A stretch of DNA of 40,067 nucleotides, taken from an uncultured Flavonifractor sp. Its GTDB lineage: Bacteria > Bacillota > Clostridia > Oscillospirales > Oscillospiraceae. Both the position numbers and the translations under genes were made by a program. Positions 14,618 through 23,021 of this stretch are shown here, in pieces. The number at the start of each line of letters is the position of its first letter. Position 1 is the first letter of the stretch. Below the pieces are notes generated by a model. The model ran no database searches, was not told the origin of the DNA, and was given only the letters and a program-made list of their open reading frames with translations. The stretch is from contig CALWXT010000012.1 in NCBI GenBank assembly GCA_944385575.1, positions 1-40,067 of the forward strand, in the 5' to 3' direction.

Positions 14618-17443
14618 TCACTTCAGCATTCGCTTGAGATATTGCCCGGTATAGGAGGCGGCGCACTGCGCCACCTCCTCCGGCGTTCCTGTGGCAACGA
14701 TAGTGCCGCCGCCGGAGCCGCCCTCAGGGCCAAGGTCGATGATATGGTCGGCGGTCTTGATGACATCCAGATTGTGCTCGATAACAACCACCGTGTTGCC
14801 CACATCCACCAGTTTCTGGAGCACCTCAATGAGCTTGTGGACGTCGGCGGTGTGCAGACCGGTGGTGGGCTCGTCCAGGATATAGATGGTCTTGCCGGTA
14901 GAGCGCTTGGCCAGCTCAGTGGCCAGCTTCACCCGCTGGGCCTCGCCGCCGGACAGCTCGGTGGAGGGCTGGCCCAGCTTCACATAGCTTAGACCCACCT
15001 CGTAGAGGGTATGCAGCTTGTTGTACAGCCGGGGCAGGTGCTCGAAGAAGGGGAGAGCCTCCTCCACCGTCATGTCCAGCACCTCGTAGATATTTTTGCC
15101 CTTGTAGCGTACCTCCAGAGTTTCCCGGTTGTACCGCTTGCCCTTACATACCTCGCAGGGCACATAGATGTCGGGCAGGAAGTGCATCTCGATCTTAATG
15201 AGGCCGTCGCCCTGGCAGGCCTCGCAGCGGCCGCCCCGGACGTTGAAGGAGAACCGGCCGGGGCCATAGCCTCTGGTCTTGGCGTCGGGGGTGGAGGCAA
15301 ACAGGTCACGGATGTCGTTGAACAGTCCCGTATAGGTGGCCGGATTGGACCGGGGGGTGCGGCCGATGGGGGACTGGTCGATGTCGATGACCTTGTCCAG
15401 GAATTCCTCGCCCTCGATGGCGGCGTGCTTGCCCGCCCGGGTTTTGGCCCGGTTTAGATCGGCGGCCAGCCGCTTGTAGAGGATTTCGTTGACCAGGGAG
15501 GACTTGCCGCTGCCGGAGACGCCGGTGACGCAGGTGAAGGTGCCCAGGGGGATGGACACGTCCACATTCCGCAGGTTGTTTTCCGCCGCGCCCTTGACGG
15601 TGAGGAAGTGGCCGTTGCCCTTCCGGCGCTCCGTGGGTACGGGGATCTGCTTTCGGCCGGACAGGTAGTCGCCGGTGATGGAGCCGGGGGTGTTCATCAC
15701 TTCCTCAGCGGTGCCGCAGGCCACCACCTGACCGCCGTGGACGCCGGCGCCGGGGCCGATGTCCACGATATAGTCGGCCTGGCGCATGGTGTCCTCGTCA
15801 TGCTCCACTACAAGAAGGGTGTTGCCCAGGTCTCGCAGGTGCTTCAGGGTGTCCAGCAGCTTGTCGTTGTCCCGCTGGTGCAGGCCGATGGAGGGCTCGT
15901 CCAGGATATAGAGCACCCCCATCAGGGAGGAGCCGATCTGGGTGGCCAGCCGGATGCGCTGGCTCTCGCCGCCGGAGAGGGTGGCTGCCGCCCGGCTCAG
16001 GGTCAGGTATTGCAGCCCCACGCTCTGGAGGAAGCCCAGCCGGTTCTTGATCTCCTTCAGGATGCGGTCTGCAATGAGCATTTTCTGCTCGGACAGCTCC
16101 AGATGGTCGATGAAGTCCAGGGCGTCAGTCACCGACTTGCGGCAGAACTCGTCGATGTTCAGGTCCCCAACGGTGACCGCCAGGGCCTCCTTCCGCAGCC
16201 GCTTGCCGCCGCAGTCGGGGCAGGGCCGCTCGCTCATGCAGTCCTCCAGATCCCGGCGCATGGCGTCGGACTGGGTCTCACGGTAGCGCCGCTCCAGATT
16301 GTTGATGATGCCCTCAAAGGGCTGCATCAGGGTGCCGTGGCCGTTGGCCCGGTCGTAGGTCAGCTTCAGCTTTTCCCCCTTGGTGCCATAGAGGATGATA
16401 TCCATGATCTCCTCCGGCAGATCCTTCACCGGGGTGGTGAGCTTGAAGCCGTATTTTTTGGACAGAGCCTCAAAATACATCCGGGAGATGGAATCACCCT
16501 TGATGTTGTTCCAGCCGGAGGCGGTAATGGCTCCGTCCAGAATGGACAGTTCCTTGTTGGGGATGATGAGGTCGGGGTCCACCTTTAGCTGGGCCCCCAG
16601 GCCGGTACAGGTGGGGCAGGCACCGAAGGGGTTGTTAAAGGAGAACATCCGGGGGGAGAGTTCCTCAATGGAAATGCCGCAGTCCTCGCAGGCATAGTTC
16701 TGAGAAAACAGGATGTCCCGGTCCTCACCCACGATGTTGATGACCACCAGGCCGCCCGCCAGATTGGAGGCTACCTCCACGCTGTCGGTGAGACGGCGTG
16801 CGATATCCTCCTTGATGACCAGACGGTCCACCACAATCTCGATGTTGTGCTTCTTGTTTTTGTCCAGCTCAATGGCCTCAGTGAGATCATACAGGGAGCC
16901 GTCTGCCCGCACGCGGACATAGCCGGACTTCCGGGCGTCCTCAAAGATCTTCTGATGAGTGCCCTTTTTGCCCCGCACCACCGGAGCCATCACCTGGATG
17001 CGGGTGGCTTCCGGGAGGGCGAGCACCTGGTCGATGATCTGGTCGATGGTCTGCTGCTTGATCTCCTTGCCGCACTTGGGGCAGTGAGGGGTGCCTACCC
17101 GGGCCCACAGCAGACGAAGGTAGTCATAAATCTCCGTGACGGTACCCACGGTGGACCGGGGGTTTTTGGAGGTGGTCTTCTGGTCGATGGAGATGGCAGG
17201 GGACAGGCCGTCAATGTAATCCACGTCGGGCTTCTCCATCTGTCCCAGGAACATCCGGGCATAGGAGGACAGAGACTCCACATACCGGCGCTGCCCCTCG
17301 GCGTAGATGGTGTCAAAGGCCAGGGAGGACTTGCCGCTGCCGGACAGGCCAGTGAGCACCACCAGCTTGTCCCGGGGAATATCCACGTCGATGTTCTTTA
17401 AGTTGTTGGCCCGTGCGCCTTTGACGGAAATATGGTCCAGCAT
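14618..17443 (-). CDS. uvrA: Excinuclease ABC subunit A
   Basis: 941 residues, close to the usual UvrA length. It is the damage-sensing ATPase of nucleotide excision repair. Two ABC modules are complete: Walker [15 protein letters not shown] near the N terminus and [14 protein letters not shown] in the second half, with signatures [16 protein letters not shown] and [16 protein letters not shown]. Zinc-finger cysteines are seen in [15 protein letters not shown] with CPTCTGLG, and CEACQGDG with [10 protein letters not shown]. It starts 23 bases after the aldo/keto reductase gene and should be co-transcribed with uvrB. The end differs from the duplicate just downstream. Confidence 0.97.
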   Translation of the reverse strand: MLDHISVKGARANNLKNIDVDIPRDKLVVLTGLSGSGKSSLAFDTIYAEGQRRYVESLSSYARMFLGQMEKPDVDYIDGLSPAISIDQKTTSKNPRSTVGTVTEIYDYLRLLWARVGTPHCPKCGKEIKQQTIDQIIDQVLALPEATRIQVMAPVVRGKKGTHQKIFEDARKSGYVRVRADGSLYDLTEAIELDKNKKHNIEIVVDRLVIKEDIARRLTDSVEVASNLAGGLVVINIVGEDRDILFSQNYACEDCGISIEELSPRMFSFNNPFGACPTCTGLGAQLKVDPDLIIPNKELSILDGAITASGWNNIKGDSISRMYFEALSKKYGFKLTTPVKDLPEEIMDIILYGTKGEKLKLTYDRANGHGTLMQPFEGIINNLERRYRETQSDAMRRDLEDCMSERPCPDCGGKRLRKEALAVTVGDLNIDEFCRKSVTDALDFIDHLELSEQKMLIADRILKEIKNRLGFLQSVGLQYLTLSRAAATLSGGESQRIRLATQIGSSLMGVLYILDEPSIGLHQRDNDKLLDTLKHLRDLGNTLLVVEHDEDTMRQADYIVDIGPGAGVHGGQVVACGTAEEVMNTPGSITGDYLSGRKQIPVPTERRKGNGHFLTVKGAAENNLRNVDVSIPLGTFTCVTGVSGSGKSSLVNEILYKRLAADLNRAKTRAGKHAAIEGEEFLDKVIDIDQSPIGRTPRSNPATYTGLFNDIRDLFASTPDAKTRGYGPGRFSFNVRGGRCEACQGDGLIKIEMHFLPDIYVPCEVCKGKRYNRETLEVRYKGKNIYEVLDMTVEEALPFFEHLPRLYNKLHTLYEVGLSYVKLGQPSTELSGGEAQRVKLATELAKRSTGKTIYILDEPTTGLHTADVHKLIEVLQKLVDVGNTVVVIEHNLDVIKTADHIIDLGPEGGSGGGTIVATGTPEEVAQCAASYTGQYLKRMLK

Positions 17444-17466
17444 AAATGAGGAACTCCTTTAAACGA

Positions 17467-18477
17467 TCAATAGCCGAACAGCTTGGCCACGTCGGTCAGC
17501 ATGTCGCGGATGGGCAGGTTGTAGGGGCAGCGCTTCTCGCAGGCGCCGCACATGACACAGGAACCGGCGTGATATTGCAGCGCCTTGTACCGTGCCACGG
17601 CCCAGTCGGCCAGCCCGTACTTGCGGGCGTAGTTGGCCATCAGGAAATTCTGAGGGATGTCGATGCCGTTGGGGCAGGGGGCGCAGTAACCGCACCGGCG
17701 GCAGAACTGGGTGCCCAGCTCCTTGCGGATGGCGGCACACTGCTCCAGCTCCTCCTGGGTCAGGGGACCGGTCAGATCCACCGCGGCGTTGCGGTCCACC
17801 TCCTCGGGGGAACCCATGCCGGGAATGGAGATGTCGATGACGCCGGAGGCGGCGATGTACCGCAGAGCCAGCTTCCAGTCGTCCAGATTGCCGCCGGCCA
17901 TGGGCTTCATGGCGATGGTGGCAATGCCCTTCTCCCGGGCCAGGGTGAGGGTGTCACGGCCCTGATCCTCCACGATGTTGAAGGGGAACATGACAGTCTC
18001 GATCTTGTCGGCGTACTGCTCCACCAGGATCTTCATGGCATCGGCGCTGTGGCAGGTGACGCCGATGTGGCCGATCTTCCCGGCTTCCTTGGCTTCGGCC
18101 AGGGCGGCATAGGCGCCGTCGGGAGAGAAGACCTTCTCGATCTCCTTTTCCGGCATGTTGTGGAGCTGGTAGATGTCAATATAGTCGGTACGCAGGTTTT
18201 TCAGGCTGATGTCCACGTCCTTGGCCATGGATGCCTTGTCCCGGGCCATGCTCTTGGTGGCCAGGATAAACTTGTCCCGGCGGCCCTCCAAGGCGGCCCC
18301 CAGATATTCCTCGGACACGGTGTAGCCCCGGGCGGTGTCGATATAGTTGATGCCGTATTCCTCCAGCTTGTCCACCACTGCCATGGTGTTGGCGGCGTCG
18401 GCGCGCTGAATGGGGATGCCGCCGAAAGACACCACGGCGGCTTTGAGACCAGTTTTACCTAAGGTGACGTAATTCAT
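17467..18477 (-). CDS. Aldo/keto reductase with C-terminal 4Fe-4S domain
   Basis: 336 residues. The barrel keeps the AKR tetrad: IDTARGYTVSEEYLGAAL (Asp and Tyr), ILATKSM (Lys) and IYQLHNM (His). The C terminus adds a ferredoxin-like domain with CRRCGYCAPCP and CVMCGACEKRCP, two four-cysteine clusters. Such fused reductases are common in anaerobic Clostridia; substrates are unknown. It sits between uvrB and uvrA on the same strand, which is unusual since these two genes are normally adjacent in Firmicutes. It may be expressed with the SOS response. Confidence 0.9.
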   Translation of the reverse strand: MNYVTLGKTGLKAAVVSFGGIPIQRADAANTMAVVDKLEEYGINYIDTARGYTVSEEYLGAALEGRRDKFILATKSMARDKASMAKDVDISLKNLRTDYIDIYQLHNMPEKEIEKVFSPDGAYAALAEAKEAGKIGHIGVTCHSADAMKILVEQYADKIETVMFPFNIVEDQGRDTLTLAREKGIATIAMKPMAGGNLDDWKLALRYIAASGVIDISIPGMGSPEEVDRNAAVDLTGPLTQEELEQCAAIRKELGTQFCRRCGYCAPCPNGIDIPQNFLMANYARKYGLADWAVARYKALQYHAGSCVMCGACEKRCPYNLPIRDMLTDVAKLFGY

Positions 18478-18523
18478 GTGGAAAACCTCGCTTAAACTTG
18501 GGTATGACCCAGAATGAAACGGA

Positions 18524-20485
18524 TTAGGATTGTCCCCGCAGCTCGATGATGCGGTCCCGCAATACAGCGGCGTATTCGAATTCCAGACGCTTCGACGCCT
18601 CCCGCATTTCTTTCTCCAGCTTGGCGATGGCGGCCTCCTTCTCCTTCTTGGACAGGGCCTGCTTGGAGTGGGGGAGCTCGCCCTTGTCCTCGGACAGATC
18701 GATCACGTCACGGACGGACTTGATGACCGTCTTGGGGACGATACCGTGGGCCTGGTTGAAGGCGTCCTGCTTGGCACGTCTCCGCTCAGTCTCGTCGATA
18801 GCCCGGCGCATGGAGGGGGTGATGGAGTCGGCGTACATGACCACCAGGCCCTGGGCGTTGCGGGCGGCCCGGCCGATGGTCTGGATGAGGGAGGTCTCCG
18901 AACGGAGGAAGCCCTCCTTATCGGCGTCCAGAATGGCTACCAGGGACACCTCCGGCAGGTCCAGGCCCTCACGCAGCAGGTTGATGCCCACCAGTACGTC
19001 GAAGGTGCCCAGCCGCAGGTCCCGAATAATTTCCATACGTTCGATGGTGTCGATATCGTGGTGCATGTAGCGCACCTTGATGCCGGCATTGGTGAGATAG
19101 GCGGTGAGATCCTCCGCCATTTTTTTGGTGAGGGTGGTGACCAGCACCCGCTCCTTCCGGGCGGTGCGGTCGTTGATCTCGCCGATCAGGTCGTCGATCT
19201 GGCCTTCCACCGGCCGCACCTCGATCTTGGGGTCCAGCAGGCCGGTGGGGCGGATAACCTGCTCCACAATCTGGCCGGAGCGCTCCCGCTCGTACTCGCC
19301 GGGGGTGGCGGAGACATATACCACCTGGTTGAGCCGCTTCTGGAACTCCTCAAATTTCAGGGGGCGGTTGTCGAAGGCACAGGGGAGGCGGAAGCCGTAA
19401 TCCACCAGAGAGGTCTTCCGGGCCCGGTCGCCGTTGTACATGGCCCGCACCTGGGGGAGGGTCACGTGGCTCTCGTCAATGAACAGGACAAAATCCTTGG
19501 GGAAATAGTCCAGCAGGGTGTGAGGCGGCGACCCGGCGGGCCGGCCCTCGATCACCCGGGAATAGTTCTCGATGCCGGTGCAGTAGCCCAGCTCCTGCAT
19601 CATTTCCACGTCGTACATGGTACGCTGCTTGATGCGCTGGGCCTCGATGAGCTTGCCCTCCTTTTCGAAGAAGGCCACCCGATCCTCCAGCTCCTTGTAG
19701 ATCTCCTGGATGGCGGCGTCCATCTTCTCCTTGGGGGTGACATAGTGGGTGGCGGGCCAGATGGGAATGGTGGTCAACCGCCGGATAGGGGCGCCGGTGA
19801 CCACGTTGATCTCGGAAATGCGGTCGATCTCGTCCCCGAAGAACTCCACGCGGATGGCGGAATCCTTCCAGTAGGCGGGGAAGATCTCCACCGTGTCCCC
19901 CCGGACCCGGAACATGTTGCGCTCGAAGGCGATGTCGTTGCGCTCGTAGCGGATATCCACCAGCTTTTTCAGCAGGGTGTCCCGCTCCATAGTGGCCCCC
20001 ACACGGAGGGAGACCATCATCTTGGCAAAGTCCTCCGGCTCGCCCAGACCGTAGATGCAGGAAACCGAGGATACCACGATCACGTCCCGCCGCTCCATCA
20101 GGGAAGCGGTGGCCGCCAGCCGCAGCCGGTCGATCTCCTCATTCACTGCCGAGTCCTTTTCAATGAAGGTGTCGGTGTGGGGAATATAAGCCTCGGGCTG
20201 ATAATAGTCGTAATAGGACACGAAGTATTCCACCGCGTTGTTGGGAAAAAACTCTTTGAACTCAGCGCACAGCTGGGCGGCCAGGGTCTTGTTATGGGCC
20301 AGCACCAGGGTGGGACGCTGGACCGCCTCGATGACCTTGGCCATGGTGAAGGTTTTGCCCGAGCCGGTGACACCCAGCAGGGTCTGCTCGTCCAGACCAT
20401 TCTCGATGCCCGCCGCCAGGGCGGCAATGGCCTCAGGCTGGTCGCCTGCCGGCTGATATTCACTGACTACTTCAAATTTCGGCAT
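18524..20485 (-). CDS. uvrB: Excinuclease ABC subunit B
   Basis: 653 residues, full length. A helicase-fold protein that verifies damage and recruits UvrC. Visible features are Walker [15 protein letters not shown], the beta-hairpin region [21 protein letters not shown] at about 90-110, the DESH Walker B ([11 protein letters not shown]), helicase motif [11 protein letters not shown], and the C-terminal UVR motif ([18 protein letters not shown]) that binds UvrC. CGAGGTGAT precedes the ATG. An SOS box sits in its promoter. Confidence 0.97.
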   Translation of the reverse strand: MPKFEVVSEYQPAGDQPEAIAALAAGIENGLDEQTLLGVTGSGKTFTMAKVIEAVQRPTLVLAHNKTLAAQLCAEFKEFFPNNAVEYFVSYYDYYQPEAYIPHTDTFIEKDSAVNEEIDRLRLAATASLMERRDVIVVSSVSCIYGLGEPEDFAKMMVSLRVGATMERDTLLKKLVDIRYERNDIAFERNMFRVRGDTVEIFPAYWKDSAIRVEFFGDEIDRISEINVVTGAPIRRLTTIPIWPATHYVTPKEKMDAAIQEIYKELEDRVAFFEKEGKLIEAQRIKQRTMYDVEMMQELGYCTGIENYSRVIEGRPAGSPPHTLLDYFPKDFVLFIDESHVTLPQVRAMYNGDRARKTSLVDYGFRLPCAFDNRPLKFEEFQKRLNQVVYVSATPGEYERERSGQIVEQVIRPTGLLDPKIEVRPVEGQIDDLIGEINDRTARKERVLVTTLTKKMAEDLTAYLTNAGIKVRYMHHDIDTIERMEIIRDLRLGTFDVLVGINLLREGLDLPEVSLVAILDADKEGFLRSETSLIQTIGRAARNAQGLVVMYADSITPSMRRAIDETERRRAKQDAFNQAHGIVPKTVIKSVRDVIDLSEDKGELPHSKQALSKKEKEAAIAKLEKEMREASKRLEFEYAAVLRDRIIELRGQS

Positions 20486-20504
20486 ACCATCACCTCGCGT
20501 TCCT

Positions 20505-20533
20505 ATTCTACCAAAACAAATGTTCTATTTCAA
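20505..20533 (-). promoter_or_regulatory. uvrB promoter with SOS (LexA/DinR) box
   Basis: Minus strand TTGAAA (20533-20528), 17-base spacer, TAGAAT (20510-20505). The spacer holds GAACATTTGTTT (20525-20514), one base off the Gram-positive DinR core GAAC-N4-GTTC. LexA binding there would block RNA polymerase directly. Confidence 0.8.
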
Positions 20534-20542
20534 CTGATAATT

Positions 20543-21217
20543 TCATGGCCGGTAAAAACCGCTGTCCCGGAGAGACACCATGTCGTCGTCCACGAAGATC
20601 AGGTGATCCACCAGCGCCACCCCCAGGGTGTTCAGGATGGGAGCTAGACTGTTGGTGGTAGCGATATCCTCATCGGACGGAAAGGCGATGCCGGAGACAT
20701 GGTTGTGGGCCAATACCACCGCCGAGGCGTTGAGGGACAGGGCGGCCTCTGCGATGAGCCGGGTGGTGATGTTGACCGCATTCACGTTTCCCTCTCCCAG
20801 CCTGCGGATGCCCAGTACCTTGTGCTTGCCATCCAGGCAGAGCAGACACAGCATTTCGTTCCGGGCGCCGAAGAAGTAGGGCCGCAGCAGGGTATAAAAG
20901 TCCCGGGTACTTCTGGCTATATCGTCCACCTGGGTGCGGACGGTGAGATAGCGGCCGGAAAACTCCTTCACTGCCTTGAACAGGACGGCGGCATGCTCGC
21001 CCACGCCCTTCACCTTCTGCAACTCCTCCGGCGTGGCGTCCAATATCCCCGCCAGGGAGCCGAAGTGGTCGATCAGCTCGTGGGCCAGGGGATTGGTGTC
21101 GCTGCGGGGATTGGCGTAAAAGAGCAGCAGCTCCAGCAGCTTGTGGTCGGGAAAAGAGTCCGGCCGGGCCAGAAATTCAGTTTTCAGCCGCTGACGGTGA
21201 CCGTCGTGGGTGCCCAT
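20543..21217 (-). CDS. radC: RadC family JAMM-domain protein
   Basis: 224 residues. An N-terminal helix-hairpin-helix region (LQKVKGVGEHAAVLFKAV) precedes the JAB/JAMM metalloprotease-like domain with LAHNHVSGIAFPSDED, the H-x-H-x7-S-x2-D zinc motif. The usual Pro in AHNHPSG is Val here. Despite its old name, a repair role for RadC is not established. It lies between pyrE and the uvrB promoter; its end touches the uvrB -35 area. Confidence 0.93.
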   Translation of the reverse strand: MGTHDGHRQRLKTEFLARPDSFPDHKLLELLLFYANPRSDTNPLAHELIDHFGSLAGILDATPEELQKVKGVGEHAAVLFKAVKEFSGRYLTVRTQVDDIARSTRDFYTLLRPYFFGARNEMLCLLCLDGKHKVLGIRRLGEGNVNAVNITTRLIAEAALSLNASAVVLAHNHVSGIAFPSDEDIATTNSLAPILNTLGVALVDHLIFVDDDMVSLRDSGFYRP

Positions 21218-21242
21218 GGCCGGACCTCCTTTCCACGCAGCA

Positions 21243-21914
21243 TTACCGGGCGCCGTACTCCTTCAGGTAGGCTTCCATTTTGCCCTTCATCTCATCGTCG
21301 ATATACACCTTGCCGTCGATCTCCTTGTTGTGGAGGAAGGCAATGATCTCCTTCACGGTGACGATGGGGTAGACGGCGATGCCGTAGTCCTCCCGCAGCT
21401 CATCCAGGGTGGAGCAGTCCTTGGTGCCCCGCTCCATCCGGTCCACGGACACGATGAGGGCCTTCATGTGGACGTCGGCCACGTGCTTGAACAGCTCGAT
21501 GGTCTCACGCACGGCGGTGCCGGCGGTCACCACGTCCTCCACGATGACCACGTCGTCCCCGTCCTGGGGCTTGTAGCCCACCATGGAGCCGCCCTCGCCG
21601 TGGTCCTTGGCCTCCTTGCGGTTGAAGCAGTAGGGCAGGTCACGATCATAGTTGCGGTACAGGGAGGCGGCGGCGGTGACGGCCAGAGGGATGCCCTTGT
21701 AGGCGGGCCCGAACAGGCAGGTGACCCCGTCGGGCAGGTTCTCCTGGATGCAGGCGGCGTAATAGTCGCCCAGCTTGGCGGCCTGAGCGCCGGTCTTGTA
21801 GTTGCCGGTGTTGATGAAGTAGGGGGTCTTGCGTCCGGACTTGGTGGTGAAATCGCCGAAGGTGAGCACGCCGGAGCGCACCATAAAGGTAATAAATTCT
21901 TCCTTGTAGGTCAT
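21243..21914 (-). CDS. pyrE: Orotate phosphoribosyltransferase
   Basis: 223 residues. It makes orotidine monophosphate from orotate and PRPP in pyrimidine synthesis. The PRPP-binding motif is VVIVEDVVTAGTAVRETI, and GVLTFGDFTTKSGRKTPYFINTG near the N terminus is the conserved opening of the family. It stands apart from the other pyr genes and is followed after 25 bases by radC. Its strong promoter lies upstream of 21951. Confidence 0.93.
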   Translation of the reverse strand: MTYKEEFITFMVRSGVLTFGDFTTKSGRKTPYFINTGNYKTGAQAAKLGDYYAACIQENLPDGVTCLFGPAYKGIPLAVTAAASLYRNYDRDLPYCFNRKEAKDHGEGGSMVGYKPQDGDDVVIVEDVVTAGTAVRETIELFKHVADVHMKALIVSVDRMERGTKDCSTLDELREDYGIAVYPIVTVKEIIAFLHNKEIDGKVYIDDEMKGKMEAYLKEYGAR

Positions 21915-21950
21915 GTCGGTCAGCCTCTCTTTTTCAAAAATGGTCGAATT

Positions 21951-21979
21951 ATTATATCACTATTTCTATTCCGGTACAA
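21951..21979 (-). promoter_or_regulatory. pyrE promoter
   Basis: Minus strand TTGTAC (21979-21974), 17-base spacer, TATAAT (21956-21951). A small inverted repeat GGTAC (21973-21977) and GTACC (21984-21988) overlaps the -35. Confidence 0.8.
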
Positions 21980-22019
21980 GGTCGTACCAGGAAAGGGAAA
22001 ATCCTTTTTTCATAAAAAA

Positions 22020-22047
22020 TTAATGTAAAGTTTCCAGTAGATATGAT
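22020..22047 (+). promoter_or_regulatory. Possible promoter of the small-multidrug-export gene
   Basis: TTAATG (22020-22025), 16-base spacer, TATGAT (22042-22047); TACAAT at 22047-22052 is an overlapping alternative -10. The region is AT-rich. Confidence 0.45.
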
Positions 22048-22082
22048 ACAATATAAAAGATTTCAAGTGTGAGGTGTTTTGA

Positions 22083-22574
22083 TTGGATTTGTTGGACTGG
22101 CTCACCCATACCAACCTGGGTGAAATGCTGTTTACTATGCTGGTTTCCATGGTGCCCGTCATCGAGCTGCGGGGCGGCGTGCCCTTCGGCACCGCCCTGG
22201 GCCTGTCTGCGGGGCAGGCGCTGGTGGCCGCTATTATCGGCAATATGATCCCCATTCCCTTTATTATCGTCTATATCCGCCGGATTTTTCTGTGGATGCG
22301 GCGGAAATCCCCAAAGCTCAATTCCCTGGTGGATAAGCTGGAGAAAAAGGCCCACCTGAAGGGAGAGAAGGTGAGCAGGTACAAATATATCGGCCTGTGG
22401 ATCTTTGTGGCCATCCCCCTGCCGGGCACCGGCGCCTGGACGGGGGCTCTGGTGGCTGCCTTTCTGGATATGCCCCTGCGCAAGGCCCTGCCGTCCATCT
22501 TCATGGGAGTGGTGACCGCCGGGCTTATCATGACCTTTGCCACCGGCCTGGTGGTGGCCACTGTGGGAGGCTGA
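22083..22574 (+). CDS. Small multidrug export family protein (COG2426)
   Basis: 163 residues with about four membrane segments. It has the family pattern: SMVPVIELRGGVPFGTALGL near the N terminus, then IGNMIPIPFIIVYIRRIF, a basic cytoplasmic loop, and FVAIPLPGTGAWTGALVA. The name 'putative small multidrug export' is historical; transport has not been shown for most members. The start is TTG at 22083 with GAGGTG six bases upstream. Confidence 0.82.
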   Translation: MDLLDWLTHTNLGEMLFTMLVSMVPVIELRGGVPFGTALGLSAGQALVAAIIGNMIPIPFIIVYIRRIFLWMRRKSPKLNSLVDKLEKKAHLKGEKVSRYKYIGLWIFVAIPLPGTGAWTGALVAAFLDMPLRKALPSIFMGVVTAGLIMTFATGLVVATVGG

Positions 22575-22621
22575 GACCCTTTCCACCTTCTCCGCATAGG
22601 ATAAGGCGGAGGTGAGCGGTG

Positions 22622-22960
22622 ATGCATGAGATCATACAGGTTCTGCTGGCGCTGTTGGCGGCAGTGGGCCTGCTGGCTCTGGGCTGGGTTTTGTTCGGCA
22701 GGCTGGTGACTCCGGTAGGGGAGAACGGCGGACCGGTATACGCCGTGGTGCCCGCCGACGGCGGAGGAGACCACCTGGAACAGGATGTGAAGGGCCTTCT
22801 GTGGCTGCGCGGTGGAGAGTTGGCCCGTTTCACCATCGTCATTGCGGACAACGGCCTGGATGAATCGGGCCGGGCGGTGGCGGCGGCCCTGCTGGCCGAC
22901 TCCACCGGAGTGGTGGTCTGCCCCGGCGACCGGCTTGGGGCGTATATTTTGGGGAAATAG
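22622..22960 (+). CDS. Small membrane-anchored protein of unknown function
   Basis: 112 residues: one N-terminal membrane helix (IIQVLLALLAAVGLLALGWVLFG) and a soluble domain of about 80 residues with a beta-alpha look (PVYAVVPADGGGDHLEQDV, TIVIADNGLDESGRAVAAALL, GVVVCPGDRLGAYI). I do not recognise the family. GGAGGTGA precedes ATG 22622; GTG 22619 is less well spaced. The binding site can pair with CTCCGC upstream (hairpin around 22590-22614). It lies between the export protein and recD2 on the same strand and could be co-expressed with the former. Confidence 0.6.
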   Translation: MHEIIQVLLALLAAVGLLALGWVLFGRLVTPVGENGGPVYAVVPADGGGDHLEQDVKGLLWLRGGELARFTIVIADNGLDESGRAVAAALLADSTGVVVCPGDRLGAYILGK

Positions 22961-22963
22961 GAT

Positions 22964-22992
22964 TCGACAAATGCGCCGCTTGGTGGTATCAT
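22964..22992 (+). promoter_or_regulatory. Promoter of recD2
   Basis: TCGACA (22964-22969), 17-base spacer, TATCAT (22987-22992), 30 bases before the start codon. Confidence 0.55.
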
Positions 22993-23021
22993 AATCCCTG
23001 AGAGCAAGAGGAGGGGCAGCC

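Noticed and set aside
18530-20647. About 700-codon open frame opposite uvrB
   Set aside because: Antisense shadow of uvrB with repetitive Gly/Val/His/Leu content and no family motif.
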